A stretch of 18,554 nucleotides of DNA, from assembly GCA_036406475.1 (NCBI GenBank), contig DASXBA010000113.1:1-18554 (forward strand), given 5' to 3'. How positions within the stretch are numbered: the first letter of the stretch is position 1; every line of letters starts with the position of its first letter. This DNA comes from DASXBA01 sp036406475 (lineage in GTDB: Bacteria > Actinomycetota > Thermoleophilia > Solirubrobacterales > Thermoleophilaceae). Below the pieces are notes generated by a model. It was not told the DNA's origin. It ran no database searches and was given only the letters and a program-made list of their open reading frames with translations. Shown here piece after piece: positions 1 through 5,061 of the stretch. The translations under genes and the position numbers were made by a program.

Positions 1-258
1 CTCATCTCGATGGTGGCCGGCGACTCGGACGCCGGCGCCCGCACCGAGCATGCCCGCGACCGACTGGCGACGCTCAGCCCGCGCGAGCGCGACGTCGCCC
101 TCGCCATCGGCCAAGGCCACGCCAACGCCGAGATTGCCACCGCCCTGCACCTCTCCGTCGCGACCGTCAAAGCGCACGTCTCCCGCCTCCTCAACAAGCT
201 CGGGGTCGACAACCGCGTCCAGATCGCCCTGCTCGTGCACGACGCCGGCGAGCGCTAG
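1..258 (+). CDS. LuxR/NarL-type transcriptional regulator, C-terminal part (5' truncated by window)
   Basis: The reading frame is open from base 1, so the gene starts upstream and only about 85 C-terminal residues are visible. They form a complete LuxR-type helix-turn-helix: LSPRERDVALAIGQGHANAE is the scaffold and first helices, and LHLSVATVKAHVSRLLNKLG is the DNA-recognition helix, followed by a short tail ending VHDAGER. In this family (GerE/LuxR_C domain) the HTH follows either a receiver domain (NarL-type response regulator) or a ligand or ATPase domain. Which one applies cannot be seen here, although the short Asp/Ala-rich linker before the HTH is typical of NarL-type response regulators. 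It would act as a dimeric DNA-binding regulator in the cytoplasm. The target genes are unknown. The family call is certain and the subclass is inferred. Confidence 0.9.
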   Translation, partial: LISMVAGDSDAGARTEHARDRLATLSPRERDVALAIGQGHANAEIATALHLSVATVKAHVSRLLNKLGVDNRVQIALLVHDAGER

Positions 259-289
259 ACCAGTCCAATAGAAGCCCGGCCGAGAGCAA

Positions 290-311
290 CAGATCCGCGG
301 GCCCGGATCTG
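290..311 (+). terminator. Candidate hairpin terminator after the LuxR-type gene
   Basis: CAGATCCG (290-297) and CGGATCTG (304-311) are perfect 8-base arms around a 6-base loop, 31 bases after the regulator stop codon. No T-run follows (CTTGG), so it would be a weak intrinsic terminator or simply a stable 3' hairpin. I see no gene in the remainder of 259-428. Confidence 0.45.
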
Positions 312-428
312 CTTGGCGGACAACGACGGAGTCGCCCGAACCGGACGGGAAGAAATGAAGGGGGCAACACACGTCGGTCCGGCACCTAAAGGGCAGAACC
401 GCAAACCCACATCAACGCCCTGGCTCAG

Positions 429-502
429 TCGGGGCGACTGGATTTGAACCAGCGACCGCTCGGCCCCCAGCCGAGTGCGCTACCAGGCTGCGCCACGCCC
501 CG
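429..502 (-). tRNA. tRNA-Pro (anticodon GGG)
   Basis: The minus strand folds as a complete 74-nt cloverleaf. The acceptor is CGGGGCG/CGCCCCG with discriminator A. The anticodon stem CTCGG/CCGAG encloses the loop CTGGGGG, giving anticodon GGG, and the T-arm contains GGTTCAAATCC. CCA is not encoded. A TAGAAT box lies 11 bases upstream of its 5' end. It decodes CCC/CCU proline codons. Confidence 0.97.
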
Positions 503-513
503 TTGTCGACCGG

Positions 514-519
514 ATTCTA
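514..519 (-). promoter_or_regulatory. -10 box (TAGAAT) of tRNA-Pro
   Basis: On the minus strand TAGAAT within CCTAGAATC ends 11 bases before the tRNA 5' end, which predicts a leader of about 5 nt. The same 9-mer precedes the other four tRNA genes in the window. No clear TTGACA-like -35 is visible. Confidence 0.75.
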
Positions 520-559
520 GGGAAGCTTCCGTCCTCTCGTTAGGCGAACATGTGTTCCC

Positions 560-1027
560 ATGGGCGACTTCCGCAGATGTGGCCGATGCGGCGAGGCGAA
601 GCCCGTCTCGGAGTTTGCCTGGCGTCGTAGAGCCAAGGGGCAGCGCGACAACATGTGCCGACCCTGTCGGTCGGCCTATAAGCGCGAGCACTATCTCGCC
701 AACAAGCGGCGCTATGTCGACCAAGCTCGGGCGCGAAAGGACCAACTGCGGCGGGAGCGCACTCGTTACCTGCTCGAGTACTTCGGCACCCATCCCTGCG
801 CGGACTGCGGCGAGCGGGACCCACTCGTGCTCGAGTTCGATCACCTCGACGCCGCCACCAAGTCATTCGCCATTGGCCAGGGCCTGACGTATCGGGGCTG
901 GCAGAGCATCCTCGACGAGATCGCGAAGTGCGAGGTCGTCTGCGCGAACTGTCACCGTCGACGGACGATCCGGCGCAGTGGGGCCCTTCGGGGGGTTTTG
1001 ACCGCAGACCTGCCGGCAGCAGCCTAG
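560..1027 (+). CDS. HNH endonuclease family protein
   Basis: This is a 155-residue protein with two zinc-binding parts. An N-terminal CxxC pair (C7/C10 and C33/C36) forms a probable zinc ribbon and is followed by a basic helix (about 41-72). The C-terminal half is an HNH fold: C80-x2-C83, LEFDHLD with the catalytic-type Asp94-His95, then C124 and C128-A-N130-C131-H132. HNH proteins of this size nick or cut DNA using one metal ion. Whether this one serves defence, mobility or repair is not evident. It lies alone on the plus strand between two minus-strand tRNA genes, and its stop codon directly abuts tRNA-Gly. It uses more A/T-ending codons (AGA, TGT, TTT, TAT) than its neighbours, which hints at acquisition. 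No Shine-Dalgarno sequence is obvious before ATG 560. The domain call is firm and the role unknown. Confidence 0.85.
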   Translation: MGDFRRCGRCGEAKPVSEFAWRRRAKGQRDNMCRPCRSAYKREHYLANKRRYVDQARARKDQLRRERTRYLLEYFGTHPCADCGERDPLVLEFDHLDAATKSFAIGQGLTYRGWQSILDEIAKCEVVCANCHRRRTIRRSGALRGVLTADLPAAA

Positions 1028-1098
1028 AGCGGGCGACCGGACTTGAACCGGCACTCTGAGCTTGGAAGGCTCATGTGCAGCCGTTACACCACGCCCGC
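1028..1098 (-). tRNA. tRNA-Gly (anticodon TCC)
   Basis: This is a 71-nt cloverleaf on the minus strand. The acceptor is GCGGGCG/CGCCCGC with discriminator T. The anticodon stem TGAGC/GCTCA surrounds CTTCCAA, giving anticodon TCC, and the T-arm contains GGTTCAAGTCC. CCA is not encoded. It reads GGA/GGG glycine codons. The HNH gene on the opposite strand ends at the adjacent base. Confidence 0.97.
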
Positions 1099-1108
1099 AG
1101 TCGAACCG

Positions 1109-1114
1109 ATTCTA
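1109..1114 (-). promoter_or_regulatory. -10 box (TAGAAT) of tRNA-Gly, overlapping the stop codon of the upstream gene
   Basis: TAGAAT on the minus strand ends 10 bases before the tRNA 5' end and carries the same CCTAGAATC context as the other tRNA promoters. Its first three bases (1114-1112) are also the TAG stop codon of the UspA-fusion gene, so the promoter is embedded in the gene end. Confidence 0.75.
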
Positions 1115-2101
1115 GGTCCTGAGCCAGCGCCTCCGGGTGACGACCTTCTGCTCGCCGCGGGCCAGCAGGCGGAGCGCCAGCAGCAGCGCCGCCAGCAGCG
1201 CGGTGGTGCCGAGGGTCACCTGGATGCTGAGGATCCCCTCGTCGCTCCAGTAGACGTCGTTCAGCTCCATCAGGAGCGCCCACTCGTCGAGGGTCAGCGC
1301 GACGCCGACGCCGAAGGGGAGCGACATGCGCTCCTGCGTCCGTGGGTTGTTCGACACGATCGCCGTTCCGCCGGTGACGAACGCGAGCATGATCCCCGGC
1401 ACGAAGTGGTGGATGTGCTTCGGGCCGCGGACGATCTCCTTGATCGGCCCGAAGCTCCCCTGGCGGCGCAGGACCCAGGTGCTGCGGCGCGTGATCGCCG
1501 ACGTGACCACGAACGAGAACAGCACCTTGAGGAGCGCGCGCTCCCGCGGAGTGCCCGAGCGGTAGCCCCGGACGGCTACGTCCACCGACTGCCGGCCGGC
1601 CTCGGCCGAGCCCCGCCGCCAGAGCCGGAACATCTCCCCCGCCCCTACCGCGGCGACGCTGCCGAGGGCCAGCCCGGCCAGGATCACCGTGCCGCGCTCG
1701 GAGGTGTCCGTGGTGCGCAGGATCAGGACGTTGCAGGGCGCGTGGTGGGAGACCTTGTTCGGGATGTCGCCCAGCAGGTAGCGGCGCGTCCCGCCCATGC
1801 CCTTGTTGCCCACGACGATGAGCTGTGCTTCCAGCTTCTCGGCGATCTCGATGATCGCGTCGGCGGGCTCGCCGTGGACCACGTGGGTCTCGTAGGACAC
1901 GCCCTGCCTGCTCATCGTGAGAGCGGCGTCGCTGAGCGCCTTCTGCACCGGGCCGTCGGCCTGCGGCCCACCGTCTGCGCGGTAGGTCGCCGAGACCACG
2001 TGCACGCTCGCGCCCACCCTGGCGGCGAGCTCTGCCGTCTGGGTTACCGCGGTCTTGGCCGTGTCCGAGCCATCCGTGCCCACGACGATCGGGCCATGCA
2101 C
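1112..2101 (-). CDS. UspA-domain / integral membrane fusion protein
   Basis: This 329-residue protein has two parts. Residues 1-130 are a universal stress protein (UspA) domain: IVVGTDGSD at the N-terminus and the ATP-loop pattern GNKG-x9-G (98-111), where Asp follows the last Gly instead of the usual Ser/Thr, then CNVLIL. Residues 135-313 are membrane-embedded. Hydrophobic segments lie at about 137-157, 190-205, 232-250, 262-280 and 291-313, with HIHHFVPGI (229-237) and LTLDEWALLMELNDVYW (269-285), a conserved signature of an uncharacterised actinobacterial membrane family. UspA domains bind ATP or AMP in stress; the membrane part has no known function. The start is GTG at 2101, ten bases after the phosphotriesterase stop, so the two genes form one operon. 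Its stop codon overlaps the tRNA-Gly -10 box. Domain identification is strong; the coupled function is unknown. Confidence 0.85.
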   Translation of the reverse strand: MHGPIVVGTDGSDTAKTAVTQTAELAARVGASVHVVSATYRADGGPQADGPVQKALSDAALTMSRQGVSYETHVVHGEPADAIIEIAEKLEAQLIVVGNKGMGGTRRYLLGDIPNKVSHHAPCNVLILRTTDTSERGTVILAGLALGSVAAVGAGEMFRLWRRGSAEAGRQSVDVAVRGYRSGTPRERALLKVLFSFVVTSAITRRSTWVLRRQGSFGPIKEIVRGPKHIHHFVPGIMLAFVTGGTAIVSNNPRTQERMSLPFGVGVALTLDEWALLMELNDVYWSDEGILSIQVTLGTTALLAALLLALRLLARGEQKVVTRRRWLRT

Positions 2102-2111
2102 GAGTGCCAGC

Positions 2112-3065
2112 CTAACCCGACAGCCACCGCCTGGGGTTGTCTACCAGCATCGTCTCGAGCTGGTCGTCGGTCATCCCGTTCTCCTTCAGGTGGGGGATGA
2201 CGGACTCGAAGAGCATGGTCATGCTCCATTCCGGCACCTCGTTCGCCTTGAGTGCCTCCTGGACCTCGGGCGGGAACCAGTCGAGCGTCGAGCAGAAGTC
2301 CTGCGACAGGAACATGCGCTCGGCGTAGCCGCGCTCGAGCAGGGCGAGCACGGTTGCGTTGCGCTTGTCGGTCGGGAGAAACAGGTCCAGCCCGTAGCGG
2401 TCCATGCCGATCCACACGCCCTTGTCGAGGAGCTTCTGGATGTAGTCGAGGTCGTCGGTGTCGCCGGTGTGGGCGATCTGGACCTTGCTCAGGTCCATCC
2501 CCTCCTCCTCGAACACGCGGATCTGCTCGAGCCCGGTGCCGCTCGAGGGCTGCGAGTGCGACATGATCGGCACGCCGGTGCGCTTGCTCGCCCGGGCGGC
2601 CGCGCGGTGCAGCTTCTCGACGCCCGGGACCATTCCCGGCGCGTCGCAGGCCGTCTTGATGAACGCGGCCTTGACGTCGGTCCCCTGGATGCCCTCCTCG
2701 ATGTCGTGCACGAAGATGTCGGCGATGGCGTCCTCGTCGCGGTTCTGGAGCACCTGCGGCAGGTGCTCGTAGGTGTAGACGCCCGTGGCGAGGATGATCT
2801 GGATGCCGGTCTCGTCGGCGATGCGCTGAGAGAAGCGGGCGTCGCGGCTGCCGGTCATCGCGTTCGGATCGACGACGGTCTTGACGCCGTGCGACATCAC
2901 CGCACGCGCATCGGCCACGGCCTTCTCGATCTCGTCGGCCTCGTCGTAGAGGTGCGGCCACTGGAATGCCGCCCCCTCGTCGCGGAATCGGAAGTGCTCG
3001 TGGATCAGCGTGGTCCCGAGCTCGTCGGTCTCGACCGGGCCGTTCACGCTCTCGACGGTCGCCAT
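2112..3065 (-). CDS. Phosphotriesterase/lactonase-family metal hydrolase
   Basis: This 317-residue TIM-barrel amidohydrolase belongs to the phosphotriesterase-related family. All expected binuclear metal ligands are present: H22 and H24 (LIHEHF), the bridging Lys137 that is normally carbamylated (AAFIKTA), H170 (MSHSQP), H199 (AHTGDTDD) and D256 (LSQDF). Length matches the family. Members hydrolyse lactones (including acyl-homoserine lactones) or, promiscuously, organophosphates; the native substrate cannot be told from sequence. ATG 3065 is preferred over the longer frame because GGGGAGGAG lies 4 bases upstream and MATVESVNGPV matches family N-termini. The UspA-membrane fusion follows after 10 bases, probably translated from the same mRNA. 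A cytoplasmic enzyme is expected because no signal peptide is seen. Confidence 0.9.
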   Translation of the reverse strand: MATVESVNGPVETDELGTTLIHEHFRFRDEGAAFQWPHLYDEADEIEKAVADARAVMSHGVKTVVDPNAMTGSRDARFSQRIADETGIQIILATGVYTYEHLPQVLQNRDEDAIADIFVHDIEEGIQGTDVKAAFIKTACDAPGMVPGVEKLHRAAARASKRTGVPIMSHSQPSSGTGLEQIRVFEEEGMDLSKVQIAHTGDTDDLDYIQKLLDKGVWIGMDRYGLDLFLPTDKRNATVLALLERGYAERMFLSQDFCSTLDWFPPEVQEALKANEVPEWSMTMLFESVIPHLKENGMTDDQLETMLVDNPRRWLSG

Positions 3066-3069
3066 CTCG

Positions 3070-3078
3070 CTCCTCCCC
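3070..3078 (-). promoter_or_regulatory. Strong Shine-Dalgarno fixing the phosphotriesterase start
   Basis: On the minus strand GGGGAGGAG lies 4 bases before ATG 3065. It is one of the few strong ribosome binding sites in a window where many genes appear leaderless, and it decides the start against a longer in-frame ATG at 3149. Confidence 0.8.
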
Positions 3079-3168
3079 GATCGGTTGACAGCGCCCGGGA
3101 CCCTACCGTTGCCGTGCGTCTCGCCCACTACGATCAGGTTGGACCGCAAACGAGGTGGGGGCCACGGG

Positions 3169-3363
3169 ATGGGACCAGAGGGCGAAGAACGGCGTCAGGA
3201 AGACCGCCGGCGGGGCGATCGGCGCCGGGGCGACCGGCGTGCCGACGCGCAACTCGACCAGGTGCGCGAGACCCGAAACGCATGGGCGGCGCTGGACGCG
3301 GACCGGGCGGCCAGGCGGTCCAGCCGACGCCGGTTCCGGCTTCGTAAGCCGAGGCCAGGCTAG
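3169..3363 (+). CDS. Small highly basic hypothetical protein (doubtful)
   Basis: This possible 64-residue ORF fills the otherwise empty stretch between the phosphotriesterase and a small membrane protein. It begins MGPEGEERRQEDRRRGDRRR, contains an RRRGDRRRGDRR repeat and ends in a basic tail RRRFRLRKPRPG. The composition is Arg/Asp/Glu-rich and probably disordered, with no domain I recognise. In its favour, GAGGTGGGGG lies about 8 bases upstream, most codons end in G or C, and no competing gene exists on either strand. Against it, low-complexity Arg-rich frames arise easily by chance in GC-rich DNA. If real it could bind nucleic acid, but that is only suggested by charge. Confidence 0.35.
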   Translation: MGPEGEERRQEDRRRGDRRRGDRRADAQLDQVRETRNAWAALDADRAARRSSRRRFRLRKPRPG

Positions 3364-3370
3364 GCGTACG

Positions 3371-3604
3371 TCAGGCTGTCTGGCTTCGTGCGCCGCGCGC
3401 GTCGATCAACGCGCCGAGCACGATGCCGACGATCATCACGACGATGGCGACGACCAGCTTCAGGAGGCTCTCCCCGTCGACGCCGTCCCGGAGGAACGCC
3501 CCGAGCGCGAGCACGAGGGGAAACACGAGCGGCGCGAACTTCCACAATCCCACGGCCGCGTAGCCGAAGCCGAGGCCGGCCAGGAAGAAGAGGACGTACG
3601 ACAT
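3371..3604 (-). CDS. Small two-helix membrane protein
   Basis: This is a 77-residue protein beginning MSYVLFFLAGLGFGYAAVGL. It has hydrophobic segments at about 3-34 (possibly a broken pair) and 46-67, separated by a short charged turn (RDGVDGES), and a short basic tail. No known domain is recognised, and it is probably an inner-membrane protein of unknown role. Another in-frame ATG lies at 3613, three codons earlier. I prefer 3604 because GGGAAG is then about 9 bases upstream, whereas it touches the codon at 3613. It lies downstream of and in the same direction as tRNA-Trp. Codon pattern and the clear hydrophobic pattern support a genuine gene. Confidence 0.65.
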   Translation of the reverse strand: MSYVLFFLAGLGFGYAAVGLWKFAPLVFPLVLALGAFLRDGVDGESLLKLVVAIVVMIVGIVLGALIDARGARSQTA

Positions 3605-3655
3605 GCTCGCCATCTTCCCAGGTCGAGAGGCGGCCAGTCGCCATTAGAGCTTGAG

Positions 3656-3729
3656 CGGGGCAGCCAGGACTCGAACCTGGGACCTCCGGTTTTGGAGACC
3701 GGTGCTTCCACCAACTGAGCTACTGCCCC
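3656..3729 (-). tRNA. tRNA-Trp (anticodon CCA)
   Basis: This is a 74-nt cloverleaf on the minus strand. The acceptor is GGGGCAG/CTGCCCC with discriminator G, as expected for bacterial tRNA-Trp. The anticodon stem CCGGT/ACCGG encloses CTCCAAA, giving anticodon CCA, and the T-arm contains GGTTCGAGTCC. CCA is not encoded at the 3' end. It is transcribed divergently from tRNA-Leu(UAG). Confidence 0.97.
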
Positions 3730-3740
3730 AACCTGGCCCG

Positions 3741-3761
3741 ATTCTAGGCGAGCCCTAGAAT
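3741..3761. promoter_or_regulatory. Divergent tRNA promoter: two TAGAAT boxes back to back
   Basis: ATTCTA (3741-3746) is TAGAAT on the minus strand, 11 bases from tRNA-Trp. TAGAAT (3756-3761) on the plus strand is 14 bases from tRNA-Leu(UAG). Only 9 bases (GGCGAGCCC) separate the boxes, so each promoter's -35 region lies within the other's leader. Both have the shared CCTAGAATC context. Confidence 0.75.
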
Positions 3762-3775
3762 CGCTGGACCGCCGC

Positions 3776-3859
3776 GCGGGCGTGGTGCAACTGGTCGACA
3801 CGCCGGCTTTAGGTGCCGGTGCTCGAGAGAGCATGGGGGTTCGAATCCCTCCGCCCGCA
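3776..3859 (+). tRNA. tRNA-Leu (anticodon TAG)
   Basis: This is an 84-nt class II tRNA. The acceptor is GCGGGCG/CGCCCGC with discriminator A. The anticodon stem CCGGC/GCCGG holds TTTAGGT, giving anticodon TAG. A long variable arm lies around TGCTCGAGAGAGCA and the T-arm contains GGTTCGAATCC. CCA is not encoded. It decodes CUA-type leucine codons. Confidence 0.97.
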
Positions 3860-3899
3860 TCGCGAAGGAAGACCGTCGCATCCGGCCGCCGGGCACGGG

Positions 3900-3905
3900 T
3901 ACACT
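3900..3905 (+). promoter_or_regulatory. Candidate -10 (TACACT) for a leaderless transcript
   Basis: TACACT ends 11 bases before the ATG at 3917, so transcription would start within about 5 bases of the start codon. No Shine-Dalgarno sequence is visible there, consistent with leaderless translation. Confidence 0.45.
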
Positions 3906-3916
3906 GCCGCGCACCG

Positions 3917-4426
3917 ATGGCCGAGACGGAGATCCTCCATCCCAATCGGGACAAGGCGGAGTCCAAGGCCACCAAGGCCGCCGTCATCCTGCTCCTGCTC
4001 ACGAGCGCCGCTCTGATCGCGATCGTCACGGCTGGAGGCTGGTCGGAGCTCCAGGGCGCGCAGGTGGTGTCGATCGCCTACGTGCTGATCTACATCCTGC
4101 TGGCGTTCTACGTCGCCCGCTGGAACCGGGGCACGCTGCCGGTCGCGGCCGGGTTGGCGATCCTGTTCGCGGTGGTCGCCGCGGTGGCCGGGCCCGCCTG
4201 GTTCGACCGCGACAAGGCGGGCTTCAAGGACCCGGCGCTCGATCCGGCGATCCTCGGCTTGTTGACGCTGATCATCGTCCCGGTGCAGGCGCTGCTGATC
4301 GCGTTCGCGATGCGCGGCTTCCAGCAGCAGTGGAACGTCGAGATCGAGGTGACGAGCGACGAGGCCGACCGCTACCGGCGCGGCGATATGTCGGACGACG
4401 ACCTCCACGCGGCGCAGACGCTGTAG
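3917..4426 (+). CDS. Four-TM membrane protein of unknown function
   Basis: This is a 169-residue protein. Four hydrophobic segments lie at about 21-42, 50-68, 76-97 and 113-133. They follow a charged N-terminal segment (MAETEILHPNRDKAESKATK) and precede an acidic cytoplasmic tail (EIEVTSDEADRYRRGDMSDDD). No catalytic or transport motif is recognised, and it looks like a lineage-specific membrane protein. ATG 3917 is chosen because the upstream extension of the frame runs through tRNA-Leu(UAG), and because a TACACT box sits 11 bases ahead. It lies between two tRNA-Leu genes on the same strand, each with its own promoter. The function is unknown. Confidence 0.8.
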   Translation: MAETEILHPNRDKAESKATKAAVILLLLTSAALIAIVTAGGWSELQGAQVVSIAYVLIYILLAFYVARWNRGTLPVAAGLAILFAVVAAVAGPAWFDRDKAGFKDPALDPAILGLLTLIIVPVQALLIAFAMRGFQQQWNVEIEVTSDEADRYRRGDMSDDDLHAAQTL

Positions 4427-4445
4427 GCGCGCCCGCGCCGCGACC

Positions 4446-4451
4446 TAGAAT
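4446..4451 (+). promoter_or_regulatory. -10 box (TAGAAT) of tRNA-Leu(CAA)
   Basis: TAGAAT in the CCTAGAATC context ends 9 bases before the tRNA 5' end, matching the other tRNA promoters. It begins 19 bases after the stop codon of the upstream membrane protein. Confidence 0.75.
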
Positions 4452-4460
4452 CGAACCGCT

Positions 4461-4544
4461 GCGGCGGTGCCCAAACTGGCAAAGGGGGCGGCCTCAAAAG
4501 CCGCTGCGCGCAAGCGCTTGTGGGTTCGAGTCCCACCCGCCGCA
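4461..4544 (+). tRNA. tRNA-Leu (anticodon CAA)
   Basis: This is an 84-nt class II tRNA. The acceptor is GCGGCGG/CCGCCGC with discriminator A. The anticodon stem GCGGC/GCCGC encloses CTCAAAA, giving anticodon CAA. The variable arm is TGCGCGCAAGCGCTT and the T-arm contains GGTTCGAGTCC. CCA is not encoded. It reads UUG codons. Confidence 0.97.
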
Positions 4545-4555
4545 CTGGCGCCCGG

Positions 4556-5032
4556 CTACGAGGAGCGGTGCGCCGTCCGCCCCTCGGCGAGCGCGAGGTA
4601 GCCGCCGAGGCTGATTCCGGCCGCCGCGACCAGGCCGAGCAGCAGGCCGATCCGGCGGCCCACGTCGGCCTGCCCGATCCCCAGCTCGATCGTCGGCGCC
4701 GGCGGGTCGACGAGGCGGTAGAGGATCAGGACGACCGCCAGGAGCCCGGCCGCGGTCACCACGAGCTGGACGACCGGGTCGTCCGGCACCGCTCCCATGG
4801 CATGGGCGACGGCCACGCTCAGGGCCAGCAGGACCACAAGCAGGAGCAGCACGTCGATCAGCCCGAGCGACTGCCAGGCGTTGTGGGTCTCCTGGGTCAC
4901 GTCGAAGGGCTTCACGCCGGGCACCTCGACCGGCGCGTTCTCCGAGAACCACGGAAGGAACATGACCACCAGCAGCACGAGTCCGCTGCCGGCTGCGATC
5001 GCCTCTCCCCTTCTAAGGCGCCCCAGATCCAT
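4556..5032 (-). CDS. Four-TM membrane protein of unknown function
   Basis: This is a 158-residue protein starting MDLGRLRRGEAIAAGSGLVL. Predicted membrane segments lie at about 12-29, 57-78, 86-105 and 125-146. The first is followed by FLPWFSENAP and an extracytoplasmic loop with HNAWQSLG, a combination I associate with short uncharacterised actinobacterial membrane proteins. No enzymatic motif is seen. ATG 5032 is selected because hydrophobic protein begins there, because a TAGAGT -10 box lies 10 bases upstream with no Shine-Dalgarno sequence, and because the longer frame is Arg-rich and antisense to the peptidase gene. It is divergent from the M28-like peptidase and converges on tRNA-Leu(CAA). 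Confidence 0.8.
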   Translation of the reverse strand: MDLGRLRRGEAIAAGSGLVLLVVMFLPWFSENAPVEVPGVKPFDVTQETHNAWQSLGLIDVLLLLVVLLALSVAVAHAMGAVPDDPVVQLVVTAAGLLAVVLILYRLVDPPAPTIELGIGQADVGRRIGLLLGLVAAAGISLGGYLALAEGRTAHRSS

Positions 5033-5042
5033 GGGCAACGGC

Positions 5043-5052
5043 ACTCTATCCT
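5043..5052. promoter_or_regulatory. Bidirectional leaderless promoter with overlapping -10 boxes
   Basis: In ACTCTATCCT the minus-strand box TAGAGT (5043-5048) and the plus-strand box TATCCT (5047-5052) share the TA at 5047-5048. They lie 10 bases from ATG 5032 (minus) and 9 bases from GTG 5062 (plus). Neither gene has a visible Shine-Dalgarno sequence. Confidence 0.6.
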
Positions 5053-5061
5053 GCGCCGCGC

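Noticed and set aside
1043..2200. Long plus-strand ORF (385 codons) opposite the UspA fusion
   Set aside because: It is antisense to a gene with clear domains and encodes Arg/His/Asp-rich low-complexity sequence typical of GC-rich shadow frames.
3083..3105. TTGACA at 3085-3090 as a plus-strand -35
   Set aside because: The next TANNNT-like box is not at 16-18 bases, and the only downstream plus-strand ORF is doubtful.
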